Positions 1-6,981 of a stretch of DNA of 7,155 nucleotides are shown one piece after another. Position 1 is the stretch's first letter. Every line of letters starts with the position of its first letter. The DNA is from an uncultured Chloroflexota bacterium. Its GTDB lineage: Bacteria; Chloroflexota; Dehalococcoidia; UBA3495. The position numbers and the translations under genes are program-made. A model generated the notes under the pieces. That model was not told the DNA's origin and ran no database searches. It saw only the letters and a program-made list of their open reading frames with translations. Location: NCBI GenBank assembly GCA_913031095.1, contig CAJWGH010000053.1, forward strand, positions 1 to 7,155, in the 5' to 3' direction.

Positions 1-646
1 TGACATCCTCGAAGACGAAGGGCGGCGAACGGCCGAAGAAGTTACCGCCGCCGGCAGAGAATGTTACTTCGTGAGATTGGATGTTGTTAACGAAGCTGAC
101 TGGACCAAAGCCATTGACGAGGTTATAACCCGTTTCGGCAAGTTGGATATCCTAGTAAATAACGCTGGTGTCTCGGCCCGCGGAAACATTGAAGAGACAT
201 CCGAAGCAGTCTGGTCCCGGACAATGGATATAAATGTAAAAGGGGCTTTTCTGGGTAGCAAGCAAGCGATCCCTACGATGAGATCAGCAGGGGGCTCCAT
301 TATCAACATATCGTCCGGCGCGGGAATCGCGCCACAACCAAATACCTCCGGCGCATATGCTGCCAGTAAGGGCGCGGTACGGATATTCACCAAGTCAACA
401 GCTATCCAATACGCCAAAGAAAACATCCGATGCAATTCGGTTCACCCTGGGCCTATAGAGACTGATATGCTTCTCGCAACCAGACCGGAAGCCGATGAAC
501 TTGACGCGATGATGGGGCGAGTTCCCCTTGGACGTTTCGGGCGGGCTGAAGAGATCGCTAACGGGGTCCTTTACCTGGCGTCCGACGAATCGTCGTTCGT
601 AACAGGGTCAGAGTTGGTGATAGATGGCGGGCGCACTGCCCAATAG
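1..646 (+). CDS. Short-chain dehydrogenase/reductase (SDR), 5' partial
   Basis: NAD(P)-dependent oxidoreductase of the classical SDR family, probably interconverting an alcohol and a ketone in the cytoplasm. The frame is open from base 2, so the gene begins before the window; 214 residues are visible of a usual 250 or so. The missing part should hold the TGxxxGxG nucleotide-binding loop. Visible SDR marks, numbered from the first full codon: Asp1 at the apparent end of strand beta-2 (an acid here usually means NAD(H) preference), LDV at 26-28, NNAG at 53-56, the NISS serine region with Ser105 the likely catalytic serine, YAASK at 119-123 (catalytic Tyr119 and Lys123), the HPGPIETDM segment after strand beta-6, and the usual C-terminal GSELVIDGG. 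A GTG at 71 is only an internal valine codon, because homology continues upstream of it. The hydrolase starts 89 nt downstream. Family is certain; substrate is unknown. Confidence 0.95.
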   Translation, partial: DILEDEGRRTAEEVTAAGRECYFVRLDVVNEADWTKAIDEVITRFGKLDILVNNAGVSARGNIEETSEAVWSRTMDINVKGAFLGSKQAIPTMRSAGGSIINISSGAGIAPQPNTSGAYAASKGAVRIFTKSTAIQYAKENIRCNSVHPGPIETDMLLATRPEADELDAMMGRVPLGRFGRAEEIANGVLYLASDESSFVTGSELVIDGGRTAQ

Positions 647-722
647 AGCCACCGTCGTTTGCCTGCTATGGTTTCTGGAAGTACAATCCCGAGGCTCCAG
701 GTTCGGTCAACGATAACTTGCC

Positions 723-729
723 GGAAAGG
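723..729 (+). promoter_or_regulatory. Ribosome binding site of the alpha/beta hydrolase
   Basis: GGAAAGG lies 6 nt before the ATG at 736. It decides the start: a TTG at 718 in the same frame would place this purine-rich site inside the coding region and has no comparable site of its own. Confidence 0.7.
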
Positions 730-735
730 TTGGGT

Positions 736-1515
736 ATGACCAGCGAAACATCACGTTTTGTCTCTAAACACGGGATTGAGATTCCGTTGATACGGAGAGG
801 CTCTGGGCCTCCGGTTATAGTGCTGCATGGTGGCGACGGGCCAGTAGACCATCTCCCGTTTGCCGAGAGAATATCCGACCGGTTTGAGTTGCTGTATCCG
901 ACTCATCCAGGGTTCGATGGCACCCCTATTCCAGAACACTTTGACAACCTTGATGACCTGGTCTTCTTGTATCTGGATCTGATCGACTCTCTGGACCTCC
1001 GAGAGGCAATATTGATGGGGTTTTCCATGGGTGGGTGGCTGGCTGCTGAGATCGCTGTAATGAACACCAGCAGGTTCTCCAGACTGGTGCTGGTAGACTC
1101 TGTGGGCATCAAGCCCGGCGGCCCCTTCGACCGGGATATTACCGATGTATTTGCCAGCCCCGCTGAAGACCTTCTGAAAGCTACCTGGCATGACCAAGCC
1201 CTGGCTCCCGATTTGGCAGCCCTTACCGATGAAGAGTTGCAGATAGTCGCATCCAACCGTGTGGCTCATGGCCTCTACACCTGGGAGCCATATATGCACA
1301 ACCCTAAGCTTAAATACCGGCTGCACCGCATCGACATTCCCACGTTGCTCATTTGGGGAGAGAACGACGGCATCGTATCCACCGGCTACGGCTCGGCGTT
1401 AAAAGGTCTGATCCCCGACTCGACGTTGTCTGTTATTCCCGACGCCGGTCATCACCCATACATTGAACAGCCAGATCAGTTCGCCGGACGTTTCCTGGAA
1501 TTCACTATCCGTTAA
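736..1515 (+). CDS. Alpha/beta-fold hydrolase
   Basis: A 259-residue cytoplasmic serine hydrolase of the alpha/beta fold, a normal length for the family. Visible marks: the oxyanion-hole HGG at 31-33 after a hydrophobic strand, the nucleophile elbow GFSMGG at 95-100 with Ser97, the acid Asp211 in WGENDG, and His239 in the GHHPYIEQP segment. The triad is therefore complete. Residues 122-195 form the variable lid region that sets substrate choice. The pattern resembles esterases, lactonases and meta-cleavage C-C hydrolases (MhpC/BphD type), which sequence motifs alone do not separate. It sits between an SDR gene (89-nt gap) and an LLM monooxygenase (25-nt gap) on the same strand, so it may hydrolyse an ester, lactone or ring-cleavage product made by neighbouring oxygenases. 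That role is inferred. No signal peptide is seen. The ATG was chosen for its GGAAAGG site. Confidence 0.93.
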   Translation: MTSETSRFVSKHGIEIPLIRRGSGPPVIVLHGGDGPVDHLPFAERISDRFELLYPTHPGFDGTPIPEHFDNLDDLVFLYLDLIDSLDLREAILMGFSMGGWLAAEIAVMNTSRFSRLVLVDSVGIKPGGPFDRDITDVFASPAEDLLKATWHDQALAPDLAALTDEELQIVASNRVAHGLYTWEPYMHNPKLKYRLHRIDIPTLLIWGENDGIVSTGYGSALKGLIPDSTLSVIPDAGHHPYIEQPDQFAGRFLEFTIR

Positions 1516-1529
1516 TTCGCTTCTGAAGC

Positions 1530-1534
1530 AGGTG
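1530..1534 (+). promoter_or_regulatory. Probable ribosome binding site deciding a TTG start
   Basis: AGGTG lies 6 nt before TTG 1541 and just after the hydrolase stop codon. This spacing favours TTG 1541 over the in-frame GTG at 1532, which overlaps the motif itself, and over a TTG at 1463 deep inside the hydrolase gene. Confidence 0.5.
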
Positions 1535-1540
1535 CTTGAT

Positions 1541-2773
1541 TTGAGAGCTTGGTTTTTCACCGAAGACGCCTATCCATACCTGCCGGATGAGGATTCTTAT
1601 GAGTCCGTCCGGGTAAATCTGCCCAATAAGCATTTTGACCCTAATACTGGGGCCGATCTCTACAACATGTATCTGGATATGTGGTGCGCAGCAGACGAGA
1701 TGGGCTTGAACATAATGAACAACGAACACCATCAGACCGCGACATGTATGGTTCCGGCGGCGCCTATAATGCTGGGGATACTGGCTCGCGAGACCAACAA
1801 TGCCCGCCTATTGATACTTGGAAACCCAGTTTCGAATAGAAGCCAACCGGTCCGAGTGGCTGAGGAGATGGCGTTGATAGATGTCATATCCAGAGGCCGG
1901 CTTGAGTGTGGGTTCGTCCGTGGAGTTCCATATGAGATCGCGCCAGCCAACGTCTACCCCTACCGGGGCACTGAGAAGCTGTGGGAGGCCCACGACCTGA
2001 TCACCAGAGCCTGGACTGCTCATGATGGCCCATTCAACTTTGAAGGCCGCTGGTTCCACGCCCGGCAGGTCAACATATGGCCTCGCCCTTTCCAACAACC
2101 CCATCCTCCGGTCTGGGTCACGATGGGCAGCGCCGGCTCAGCTGCGCAGGTCGCTCAGCGCGGGCACATCGGCGCTGTATTCCTGGCTGGTTACCCCAGA
2201 ATCAGAGATATATTTGACGGTTATCGCAAAGGGTACGCCGATGCCCATCAGACCGAGATGCCCATAGATCGACTGGCCTATTGCGCTCTCATCAGTGTGG
2301 GAAAGACTGAACGGGAGGGCCTGAAAGGTGCGGAGAAGCTTCTCTGGTATATGACCTCTAATAAAGTACCTCTCCAATACGCCAACCCACCCGGGTACCA
2401 CTCGCCTGCAGTAGCGGCAACCATGATGAGGGGCAACAGTTCCGGTACCGGTTTGCCGACTTCCACAACCCTTGCGGAGCAGATGGCCCGGGGAAACGTC
2501 TTCGCCGGGACACCTGACCAAGTCTATGACCAGATCAAGAACTTCTATGAGTATTGCGGCGGGTTCGGTAACCTGATGATGATGTCCCAGGCCGGCTTCA
2601 TGACCTTCGACGAGACCCTGACATCGATGAAGCTATTCAGCGAAGATGTATACCCTAGACTTAAAGAACTAACCTCCAATTATGACGGTGGGCAGATGCG
2701 GGAGATCAGGGCAGGGTTGCCCGATGTAGAGAATGTGAATGTAAGTTCCCTGGCATCTGAATTCGTACGCTAG
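1541..2773 (+). CDS. LLM-class flavin-dependent oxidoreductase (luciferase-like monooxygenase)
   Basis: Flavin-dependent monooxygenase or oxidoreductase with the bacterial-luciferase TIM-barrel fold; such enzymes take reduced FMN or F420 and often use O2 on small organic substrates. With the TTG 1541 start it has 410 residues and opens with RAWFFTEDAYPYLPD, as expected for an N-terminal first barrel strand. Supporting motifs: NEHHQTATC at 61-69, the segment at 81-129 with LILGNPVSN, the AEEMALID motif and SRGRLECGFVRGV, and the late FAGTPDQVYDQI at 321-332 typical of the family. Residues after about 375 form an extra polar tail. No ATG exists near the start. The reading frame is open upstream into the hydrolase gene, but those residues (NSQISSPDVSW and on) look unlike the family. 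The 25-nt gap to the hydrolase suggests one transcript and perhaps translational coupling. Whether the cofactor is FMN or F420 cannot be read here. Confidence 0.92.
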   Translation: MRAWFFTEDAYPYLPDEDSYESVRVNLPNKHFDPNTGADLYNMYLDMWCAADEMGLNIMNNEHHQTATCMVPAAPIMLGILARETNNARLLILGNPVSNRSQPVRVAEEMALIDVISRGRLECGFVRGVPYEIAPANVYPYRGTEKLWEAHDLITRAWTAHDGPFNFEGRWFHARQVNIWPRPFQQPHPPVWVTMGSAGSAAQVAQRGHIGAVFLAGYPRIRDIFDGYRKGYADAHQTEMPIDRLAYCALISVGKTEREGLKGAEKLLWYMTSNKVPLQYANPPGYHSPAVAATMMRGNSSGTGLPTSTTLAEQMARGNVFAGTPDQVYDQIKNFYEYCGGFGNLMMMSQAGFMTFDETLTSMKLFSEDVYPRLKELTSNYDGGQMREIRAGLPDVENVNVSSLASEFVR

Positions 2774-2894
2774 GCAGGGAACTCGGACAATATTGTTAAT
2801 AGACCATCTCATATCATGAACCAACATCTGTTCTCGGGTAGAACGGAAGAGACGAGATACACTACGAACCTTAGTAACGTAAAGGTGATGCAAC
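2774..2894 (+). other. Intergenic gap before the PepC-like gene
   Basis: This 121-nt gap has no convincing -35/-10 pair and no terminator with a T-tract. It contains the 10-bp palindrome ACAATATTGT at 2787-2796 and a weak 5-bp pairing between ACCTT (2868-2872) and AAGGT (2882-2886), which overlaps the ribosome binding site. Confidence 0.5.
2881..2887 (+). promoter_or_regulatory. Ribosome binding site of the PepC-like gene
   Basis: AAAGGTG, continuing as AAAGGTGAT, is a good match to the 16S anti-Shine-Dalgarno sequence and lies 7 nt before ATG 2895. An upstream ACCTT at 2868-2872 could pair with part of it. Confidence 0.75.
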
Positions 2895-4256
2895 ATGACT
2901 AACGATACGAAAAACACTGACCTAGGCGCTCTAACCTATGATCGTGTGGAGGGTTTTCGGGAGAGCTTTGACGCCGATCCCAACAAAAAATTGGTCCAGA
3001 ACGTCGTCACCCAACACGACGTCAACGACATAGCTCTCAGTCGGTCTATCGTTACCGAGTCGCCCCATTCGTTCTCCATAGTATTAGACGATTGGGGAGT
3101 GACTAACCAGGCCCGCTCTGGACGCTGTTGGATGTTTGCCGGCCTGAACCTTTGCCGAGTGGACACTAGGAACGTCCTCAACGTTAAAGAGTTCGAATTC
3201 AGCCAGAACTATTTGATGTTCTGGGACAAACTAGAGCGGGCTAACTTCGTCTTGGAAGCAATCATCGAGACAGCTGGCCGGCCCGCCGACGACCGGACAG
3301 TAGCGTTTTTGTTGCAAAACCCAATCTCGGACGGTGGCCAGTGGGACATGTTTACCGCCCTGGTCGCCAAACACGGAGTGGTTCCCAAGACAGCTATGGA
3401 AGAGACCGAGAGTTCTGCCAACTCAGCCCGGATGAACTCCAGCCTGAACTATCAGACCCGGCAGGGAGCCAAGCGAATCCGAGATGCCTACGCCGATGAG
3501 TCTGGCTTGGATAAAATGCGTGGGATCAAGGACCTGACTTTAAAAGTTATATATGACGTGCTGTGTATCCACCTTGGTACGCCGCCCACGGAAGTGGACT
3601 GGCAGTGGAAGGATAAAGACGGAGAATTCACTAGAGCTGGCAAATTAACTCCCCAGGATTTCGCCGCTCAGTACCTCCAAACTGACATCTATGATTACGT
3701 GAGCTTGGTTCATGATCCTCGCGATACGAGCCCTGAAGGCACAACATTTACTGTGGAATACCTCGGCAATGTGGTGGACGCTCCGGCCATCCGGTATCTG
3801 AACGTCGATATTCAGTTGATGAAGGACATCGCCTTAAAGATGCTGCAGGACGGCAAGCCGGTTTGGATGGGGTGTGATACAGGTAAGCAGATGCATCGGG
3901 ATTTGGGCCTGTGGGATGCAGATTTGTTCGATTACGCTAGCGTCTACGGAGCCGATTTTTCGATGAACAAAGCTGACCGACTAGAGTACCACCAAACAGC
4001 CATGACTCATGCCATGATGTTCACTGGAGTTGACGTGGTGGACGGAGTGCCTCGCCGCTGGCGGGTGGAAAACAGTTGGGATGACAAGGTAGGCAATAAG
4101 GGATTCTTTTTGATGAACGACTCCTGGTTTGCCGAGTACATGTTCGAAATAGCCGTCCCGAGAGAGTACCTACCCCAGGAATTGCAGAAAGCACTCGAAC
4201 TTGAGCCAATCGTCCTACCTGCTTGGGACCCTATGGGATCGCTGGCCAGCCGGTAG
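2895..4256 (+). CDS. pepC: Bleomycin hydrolase / aminopeptidase C (peptidase C1B family)
   Basis: Cytoplasmic papain-like cysteine aminopeptidase of 453 residues, the usual length of the bleomycin hydrolase/PepC family. Known members form hexameric barrels with the active sites inside, remove N-terminal residues from peptides, and the eukaryotic enzyme inactivates bleomycin. The active site is complete: Gln72 and Cys78 in NQARSGRCWMF, His372 in MTHAMMFTG, and Asn393 in VENSW. The C-terminus ends in PIVLPAWDPMGSLASR, matching the conserved C-terminal arm that reaches into the active site in this family. One difference: after VENSW the usual glycine is replaced, giving WDDKVGNKGFF; this lies next to, not in, the catalytic set. 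The start is supported by the AAAGGTG site. It is flanked by oxidoreductase genes on the same strand with gaps of 121 and 167 nt, so it may be an independent housekeeping gene. A role in a local pathway, such as removing a peptide or amide group, is speculation. Confidence 0.95.
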   Translation: MTNDTKNTDLGALTYDRVEGFRESFDADPNKKLVQNVVTQHDVNDIALSRSIVTESPHSFSIVLDDWGVTNQARSGRCWMFAGLNLCRVDTRNVLNVKEFEFSQNYLMFWDKLERANFVLEAIIETAGRPADDRTVAFLLQNPISDGGQWDMFTALVAKHGVVPKTAMEETESSANSARMNSSLNYQTRQGAKRIRDAYADESGLDKMRGIKDLTLKVIYDVLCIHLGTPPTEVDWQWKDKDGEFTRAGKLTPQDFAAQYLQTDIYDYVSLVHDPRDTSPEGTTFTVEYLGNVVDAPAIRYLNVDIQLMKDIALKMLQDGKPVWMGCDTGKQMHRDLGLWDADLFDYASVYGADFSMNKADRLEYHQTAMTHAMMFTGVDVVDGVPRRWRVENSWDDKVGNKGFFLMNDSWFAEYMFEIAVPREYLPQELQKALELEPIVLPAWDPMGSLASR

Positions 4257-4336
4257 CTCATCAATGCTGGCAGTCCAAACAAGCCGCATTAGACAACGAA
4301 TATATCGGCTCGGTTCAAACTGACTTCTCGAGAGCG

Positions 4337-4354
4337 GTGAAGCCCAGGCTTCAC
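4337..4354 (+). repeat. Perfect inverted repeat, possible operator or hairpin
   Basis: GTGAAGCC and GGCTTCAC are exact reverse complements separated by CA, an 18-nt dyad centred about 78 nt before the Mo hydroxylase start. As RNA it could form a 7-bp stem with a 4-nt loop. No T-run follows, so an intrinsic terminator is unlikely; a binding site for a dimeric regulator is possible. Confidence 0.55.
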
Positions 4355-4410
4355 TCTGGATCACAGAACACTGCATCGTCCTACGGATAGTCGGTAAATG
4401 CTAGTTAGCA

Positions 4411-4415
4411 AAGGA
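4411..4415 (+). promoter_or_regulatory. Ribosome binding site of the Mo hydroxylase gene
   Basis: AAGGA, within AAAGGA, lies 8 nt before ATG 4424 and supports that start, which also gives the expected N-terminus with the IGKSVSRIDGPDKVTGE segment. Confidence 0.75.
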
Positions 4416-4423
4416 ACGAAAGA

Positions 4424-6556
4424 ATGGTCTTTCAGTCTGAAATCATCGGCAAGTCAGTGAGTCGCATCGATGGGCCGGACAAGGTCACCGGCGAAACTCT
4501 GTACACTGCTGACGTGGTCCTACCTGGTATGCTGACCGGCAAAATTTTGCGCAGCCCGCACCCACACGCACGCATCCGCAGCATCGACACTTCGGCGGCA
4601 TGGCAGATACCCGGAGTGAAAGCGATCGTGACTGGTGATGACGCTCGAAACTGCCTGCAAGGCAAAGTTCTCCGTGACATGCCCGTTCTCTGTTGGGATC
4701 GGGTTCGCTACATAGGTGACCGAGTGGCAGCAGTTGCGGCGGAGTCCCCTGAGGCCGCGGATGAAGCCCTTCTCATGATAGAAGTCGATTATGAAGTCTT
4801 GCCTGCCGTTTACGACCCAGTGGAAGCCATGAAGCCGGGAGCGCCTCTGATCCACGAGGACGTCGCAGCATACGAAGGTGCACCTACCCAGTTCCTTGCC
4901 CCTGATCTTCACAACGGCCAGACTAGACTTTACTGGGAGAAGGGTGACCTTCGGCAGGGATTCAAAGATGCCGATGTCGTACTAGAGCATTCTTTCTCCA
5001 TACCGAGTCGCCACCAGGGTTACATCGAACCTTTCGCTAGCGTCATAGATATCGACGATGACGGACGAATACAGGCCTGGTGTTCGAGTAAAGCCCCTTT
5101 TAGGGCACGGCGGCAGATGGCTTTGGCGCTGGGGCTGGACGAAGAATCTATCCGGGTCAACGTGACGTCCATCGGTGGCGATTTTGGCGGTAAGGGCGAT
5201 ACCCGTGACTTGCCCATTGCATACCTGTTGGCCAAGATGGCTGGTTTGCCGGTCAAGATCGTCATGAGCTCGGTGGAAGAATACACAGCGAGTAACCCCA
5301 CCCATCCGACTTTCGTCACCATCAAGTCTGGTGTAAAGCGCGACGGCCAGATCACGGCCCGCGAGGTTCGAACGGTTCACGCTAGTGGTGCTTACGGTGC
5401 TCTGAAACCCAGGGCCTACCTGTCGACGCACCACTATGTGGGCGGCGCTTACCGGATACCCAACACGGTATATGAGTTCTTGCAGGTCTATACCAACACG
5501 GTGCCTGGGGGGTACTTCCGCGCACCTGGAGCCCACCAATACACCTTTGCCTTAGAATGCCACACTGATATGCTGGCCCGCGAATTGGGCATGGACACAG
5601 CAGAGTTCAGGCGGGTAAACATCTTATTGGCCGGTGAGGAAGATGGTTTGGGGCGCCCCATAGATTTCTTGAACATCACCGAAGTTATGAACGCTGCCTT
5701 AGATACCGCCGGATGGGAGAAATCAGAAGACCGCCCTGGATATGGTCGTGGAGTCGCGCTGTTCGGACGTCAGATCGGCGGCGGAGTGGCTGGGGCGGTA
5801 CTGACTGCTGAGATTGACGGTTCGTTTTCGGTGATCAGCCCCACCGTGGATATCGGAACCGGAACCCACACTATCGAGAAGCAGATGGTTGCCAACGAGA
5901 TGGGAGTGTCTATCGATGAGGTCCGGGTGAGGGTTGGAGACACTGACAGCGTCCCCTACGACGAAGGCCCTCGGGCTAGCCGCGTGACATACACCGAGGG
6001 GCAGGCAGTGATGAAAGCCTGCGCCGAGATTAGGCAGGCCATTGCAGACGGCGTAGCTTTGCCCCATACAGTGACCGTTGAACACACGGCCGAAGAACGG
6101 GAAGACATAACATACTTTGGTGCACAGGTTGCGGAAGTCTACGTGGACAGCGAGACCGGACAGGTAGATGTACTTCAGCTGACGACAGCCCATGACGTCG
6201 GCACTATCATCAACCCGTTAGCGCACCAAGGTCAGATAGAAGGCGGAGTTATCACCGGGTTCGGCTTGGGAGTAACCGAGGAGTTCGTTACCGATGATGG
6301 CCAGGTCTTGAACGGGAGCATGGCGGATTATAAACTCCCGACGATCGCCGACATCCCACGCCTTGAGACCGTCTTGATTCAGACTGGTGGGGGCACCGGC
6401 CCCTACGAGGCCAAGGCCATCGGCGAACTCGCTAACAACGCTACCGCAGCAGCCATCGCCAACGCGGTGGCCGACGCCGTGGGCTGCCGCATTTTTGAAC
6501 TTCCAATCACTGCGGACCGAGTCTATCAAACTCTTAGGCCCAAAGGGTTAACCTAA
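4424..6556 (+). CDS. Xanthine dehydrogenase-family molybdopterin-binding subunit
   Basis: Large catalytic subunit of a Mo hydroxylase (xanthine dehydrogenase, CO dehydrogenase and 4-hydroxybenzoyl-CoA reductase family), which binds molybdenum cofactor and hydroxylates substrates with water oxygen. Order of parts: SVSRIDGPDKVTGETLY at 11-27 opening the a/b hammerhead domain (to about 130), QGYIEP at 198-203, cofactor loop GGDFGGKGD at 251-259, GYFRAPGAHQ at 363-372, DIGTGTHT at 476-483, GPRASRVTYTEGQAV at 515-529, DVGTIINP at 591-598 with GQIEGG at 603-608, and AIGE at 665-668, where Glu668 is the likely catalytic base. Length is 710, against about 750-800 in most relatives. The shortfall appears to lie between 530 and 565, where only some 35 residues link blocks usually further apart. 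No small FeS subunit or FAD subunit gene is adjacent, although these normally pass on the electrons. Substrate is unknown. Confidence 0.94.
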   Translation: MVFQSEIIGKSVSRIDGPDKVTGETLYTADVVLPGMLTGKILRSPHPHARIRSIDTSAAWQIPGVKAIVTGDDARNCLQGKVLRDMPVLCWDRVRYIGDRVAAVAAESPEAADEALLMIEVDYEVLPAVYDPVEAMKPGAPLIHEDVAAYEGAPTQFLAPDLHNGQTRLYWEKGDLRQGFKDADVVLEHSFSIPSRHQGYIEPFASVIDIDDDGRIQAWCSSKAPFRARRQMALALGLDEESIRVNVTSIGGDFGGKGDTRDLPIAYLLAKMAGLPVKIVMSSVEEYTASNPTHPTFVTIKSGVKRDGQITAREVRTVHASGAYGALKPRAYLSTHHYVGGAYRIPNTVYEFLQVYTNTVPGGYFRAPGAHQYTFALECHTDMLARELGMDTAEFRRVNILLAGEEDGLGRPIDFLNITEVMNAALDTAGWEKSEDRPGYGRGVALFGRQIGGGVAGAVLTAEIDGSFSVISPTVDIGTGTHTIEKQMVANEMGVSIDEVRVRVGDTDSVPYDEGPRASRVTYTEGQAVMKACAEIRQAIADGVALPHTVTVEHTAEEREDITYFGAQVAEVYVDSETGQVDVLQLTTAHDVGTIINPLAHQGQIEGGVITGFGLGVTEEFVTDDGQVLNGSMADYKLPTIADIPRLETVLIQTGGGTGPYEAKAIGELANNATAAAIANAVADAVGCRIFELPITADRVYQTLRPKGLT

Positions 6557-6729
6557 AATATCTCGAGGCCCTGCGGCGTTGCATTCACCAGATTCCGAGA
6601 GGACCAAAGATACAGCTATAGACTCTATATTTAGGCTGGGTAACAGCCAGGGGTCAACAGATCTGTGTTCTGGCCCGGATATCTGAATGGATGAGGGTTG
6701 AGATTAAAGCACTAGATAGGCCTTTCTGC

Positions 6730-6795
6730 TTAGGTTTGCAATAACTTCAGACGTCAATCTGCGTTTCAGATAGCAAGAAGTATTATTGCCCCTGA
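6730..6795 (+). repeat. Long imperfect hairpin
   Basis: From the outside in: TTAGG/CCTGA (6730-6734 with 6791-6795, one G-T pair), an internal loop TTT against C, GCAATAA/TTATTGC (6738-6744 with 6783-6789, perfect), a 2-nt TA bulge at 6781-6782, CTTC/GAAG (6745-6748 with 6777-6780), an internal loop, ATCTG/CAGAT (6757-6761 with 6767-6771), and a CGTTT loop. This gives 21 pairs over 66 nt in non-coding DNA. No T-tract follows on either side, so it is not a standard terminator. It may be a structured leader, a small RNA or a decayed palindromic repeat. Pairing was worked out by hand. Confidence 0.55.
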
Positions 6796-6829
6796 AGGTA
6801 CCCAAAATAGATGCATCCGCCCCGCAATA

Positions 6830-6858
6830 TTGTCCTTTGGGCATGCGAACCGTAAAAT
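6830..6858 (+). promoter_or_regulatory. Candidate sigma-70-type promoter
   Basis: TTGTCC at 6830-6835 (4 of 6 to TTGACA) and TAAAAT at 6853-6858 (5 of 6 to TATAAT) are separated by exactly 17 nt. They lie about 124 nt before the monooxygenase start codon. The match is good but could arise by chance in a 425-nt gap. Confidence 0.35.
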
Positions 6859-6943
6859 AATCCTGATATCTGTTGTGCCGCACTATGGCGGAAAGAGATA
6901 GTCTTAAGCCACGGCATTTCAATGATTCTCGTTGTATGACGGT

Positions 6944-6967
6944 CTTGATACTCTGTAAACGATCAAG
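6944..6967 (+). repeat. Spaced dyad next to the ribosome binding site
   Basis: CTTGAT at 6944-6949 and ATCAAG at 6962-6967 are exact reverse complements with a 12-nt spacer, ending 3 nt before AGGAG. The position would suit a repressor site or a hairpin affecting translation. Six-base arms are short, so chance is a real alternative. Confidence 0.3.
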
Positions 6968-6970
6968 TAC

Positions 6971-6975
6971 AGGAG
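6971..6975 (+). promoter_or_regulatory. Ribosome binding site of the flavin monooxygenase
   Basis: AGGAG lies 6 nt before ATG 6982, an optimal arrangement that fixes the start of the partial gene. Confidence 0.8.
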
Positions 6976-6981
6976 CTAGTG

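Larger units (their letters stand above)
4257..4423 (+). other. Intergenic gap before the Mo hydroxylase gene
   Basis: This 167-nt non-coding stretch contains two palindromic elements, TCTCGAGA at 4326-4333 and the larger inverted repeat at 4337-4354. I could not find a good -35/-10 pair, and no T-tract follows either palindrome. Confidence 0.5.
6557..6981 (+). other. 425-nt non-coding region
   Basis: No coding sequence with a credible start, ribosome binding site or family pattern is seen on either strand. Elements visible: a short TATAG/CTATA repeat at 6617-6629, a 5-bp stem GGCTG/CAGCC at 6634-6648 without T-tract, the long imperfect hairpin at 6730-6795, a candidate promoter at 6830-6858 and a dyad at 6944-6967. 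The size suggests that the monooxygenase gene downstream has its own control. Confidence 0.6.

Noticed and set aside
71..646. GTG 71 as the true start of the SDR gene
   Set aside because: Typical SDR sequence continues in frame upstream to the window edge, so the gene is cut by the window, not shortened.
718..735. TTG 718 as the start of the hydrolase
   Set aside because: ATG 736 has GGAAAGG at ideal spacing; the extra residues add nothing recognisable.
2787..2796. Palindrome ACAATATTGT, with CAATATTGT shared at 6825-6833, as a common operator
   Set aside because: CAATATTG also occurs inside the hydrolase coding region at 1007-1014, so an 8-base AT-rich palindrome looks like chance.
2816..2902. 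28-codon open frame (ATG 2816, TAA 2900-2902) overlapping the start of the PepC-like gene, like a leader peptide
   Set aside because: No ribosome binding site precedes it and its residue make-up shows no attenuator-type codon run. Kept only as a remark.
4982..5539. Long open frame of 185 codons on the - strand inside the Mo hydroxylase gene
   Set aside because: The + strand frame shows continuous family motifs across the same bases; the - strand product looks like nothing known and is a shadow.
6634..6648. GGCTG/CAGCC stem after the Mo hydroxylase as an intrinsic terminator
   Set aside because: Only 5 bp and no following T-run; termination here cannot be supported.
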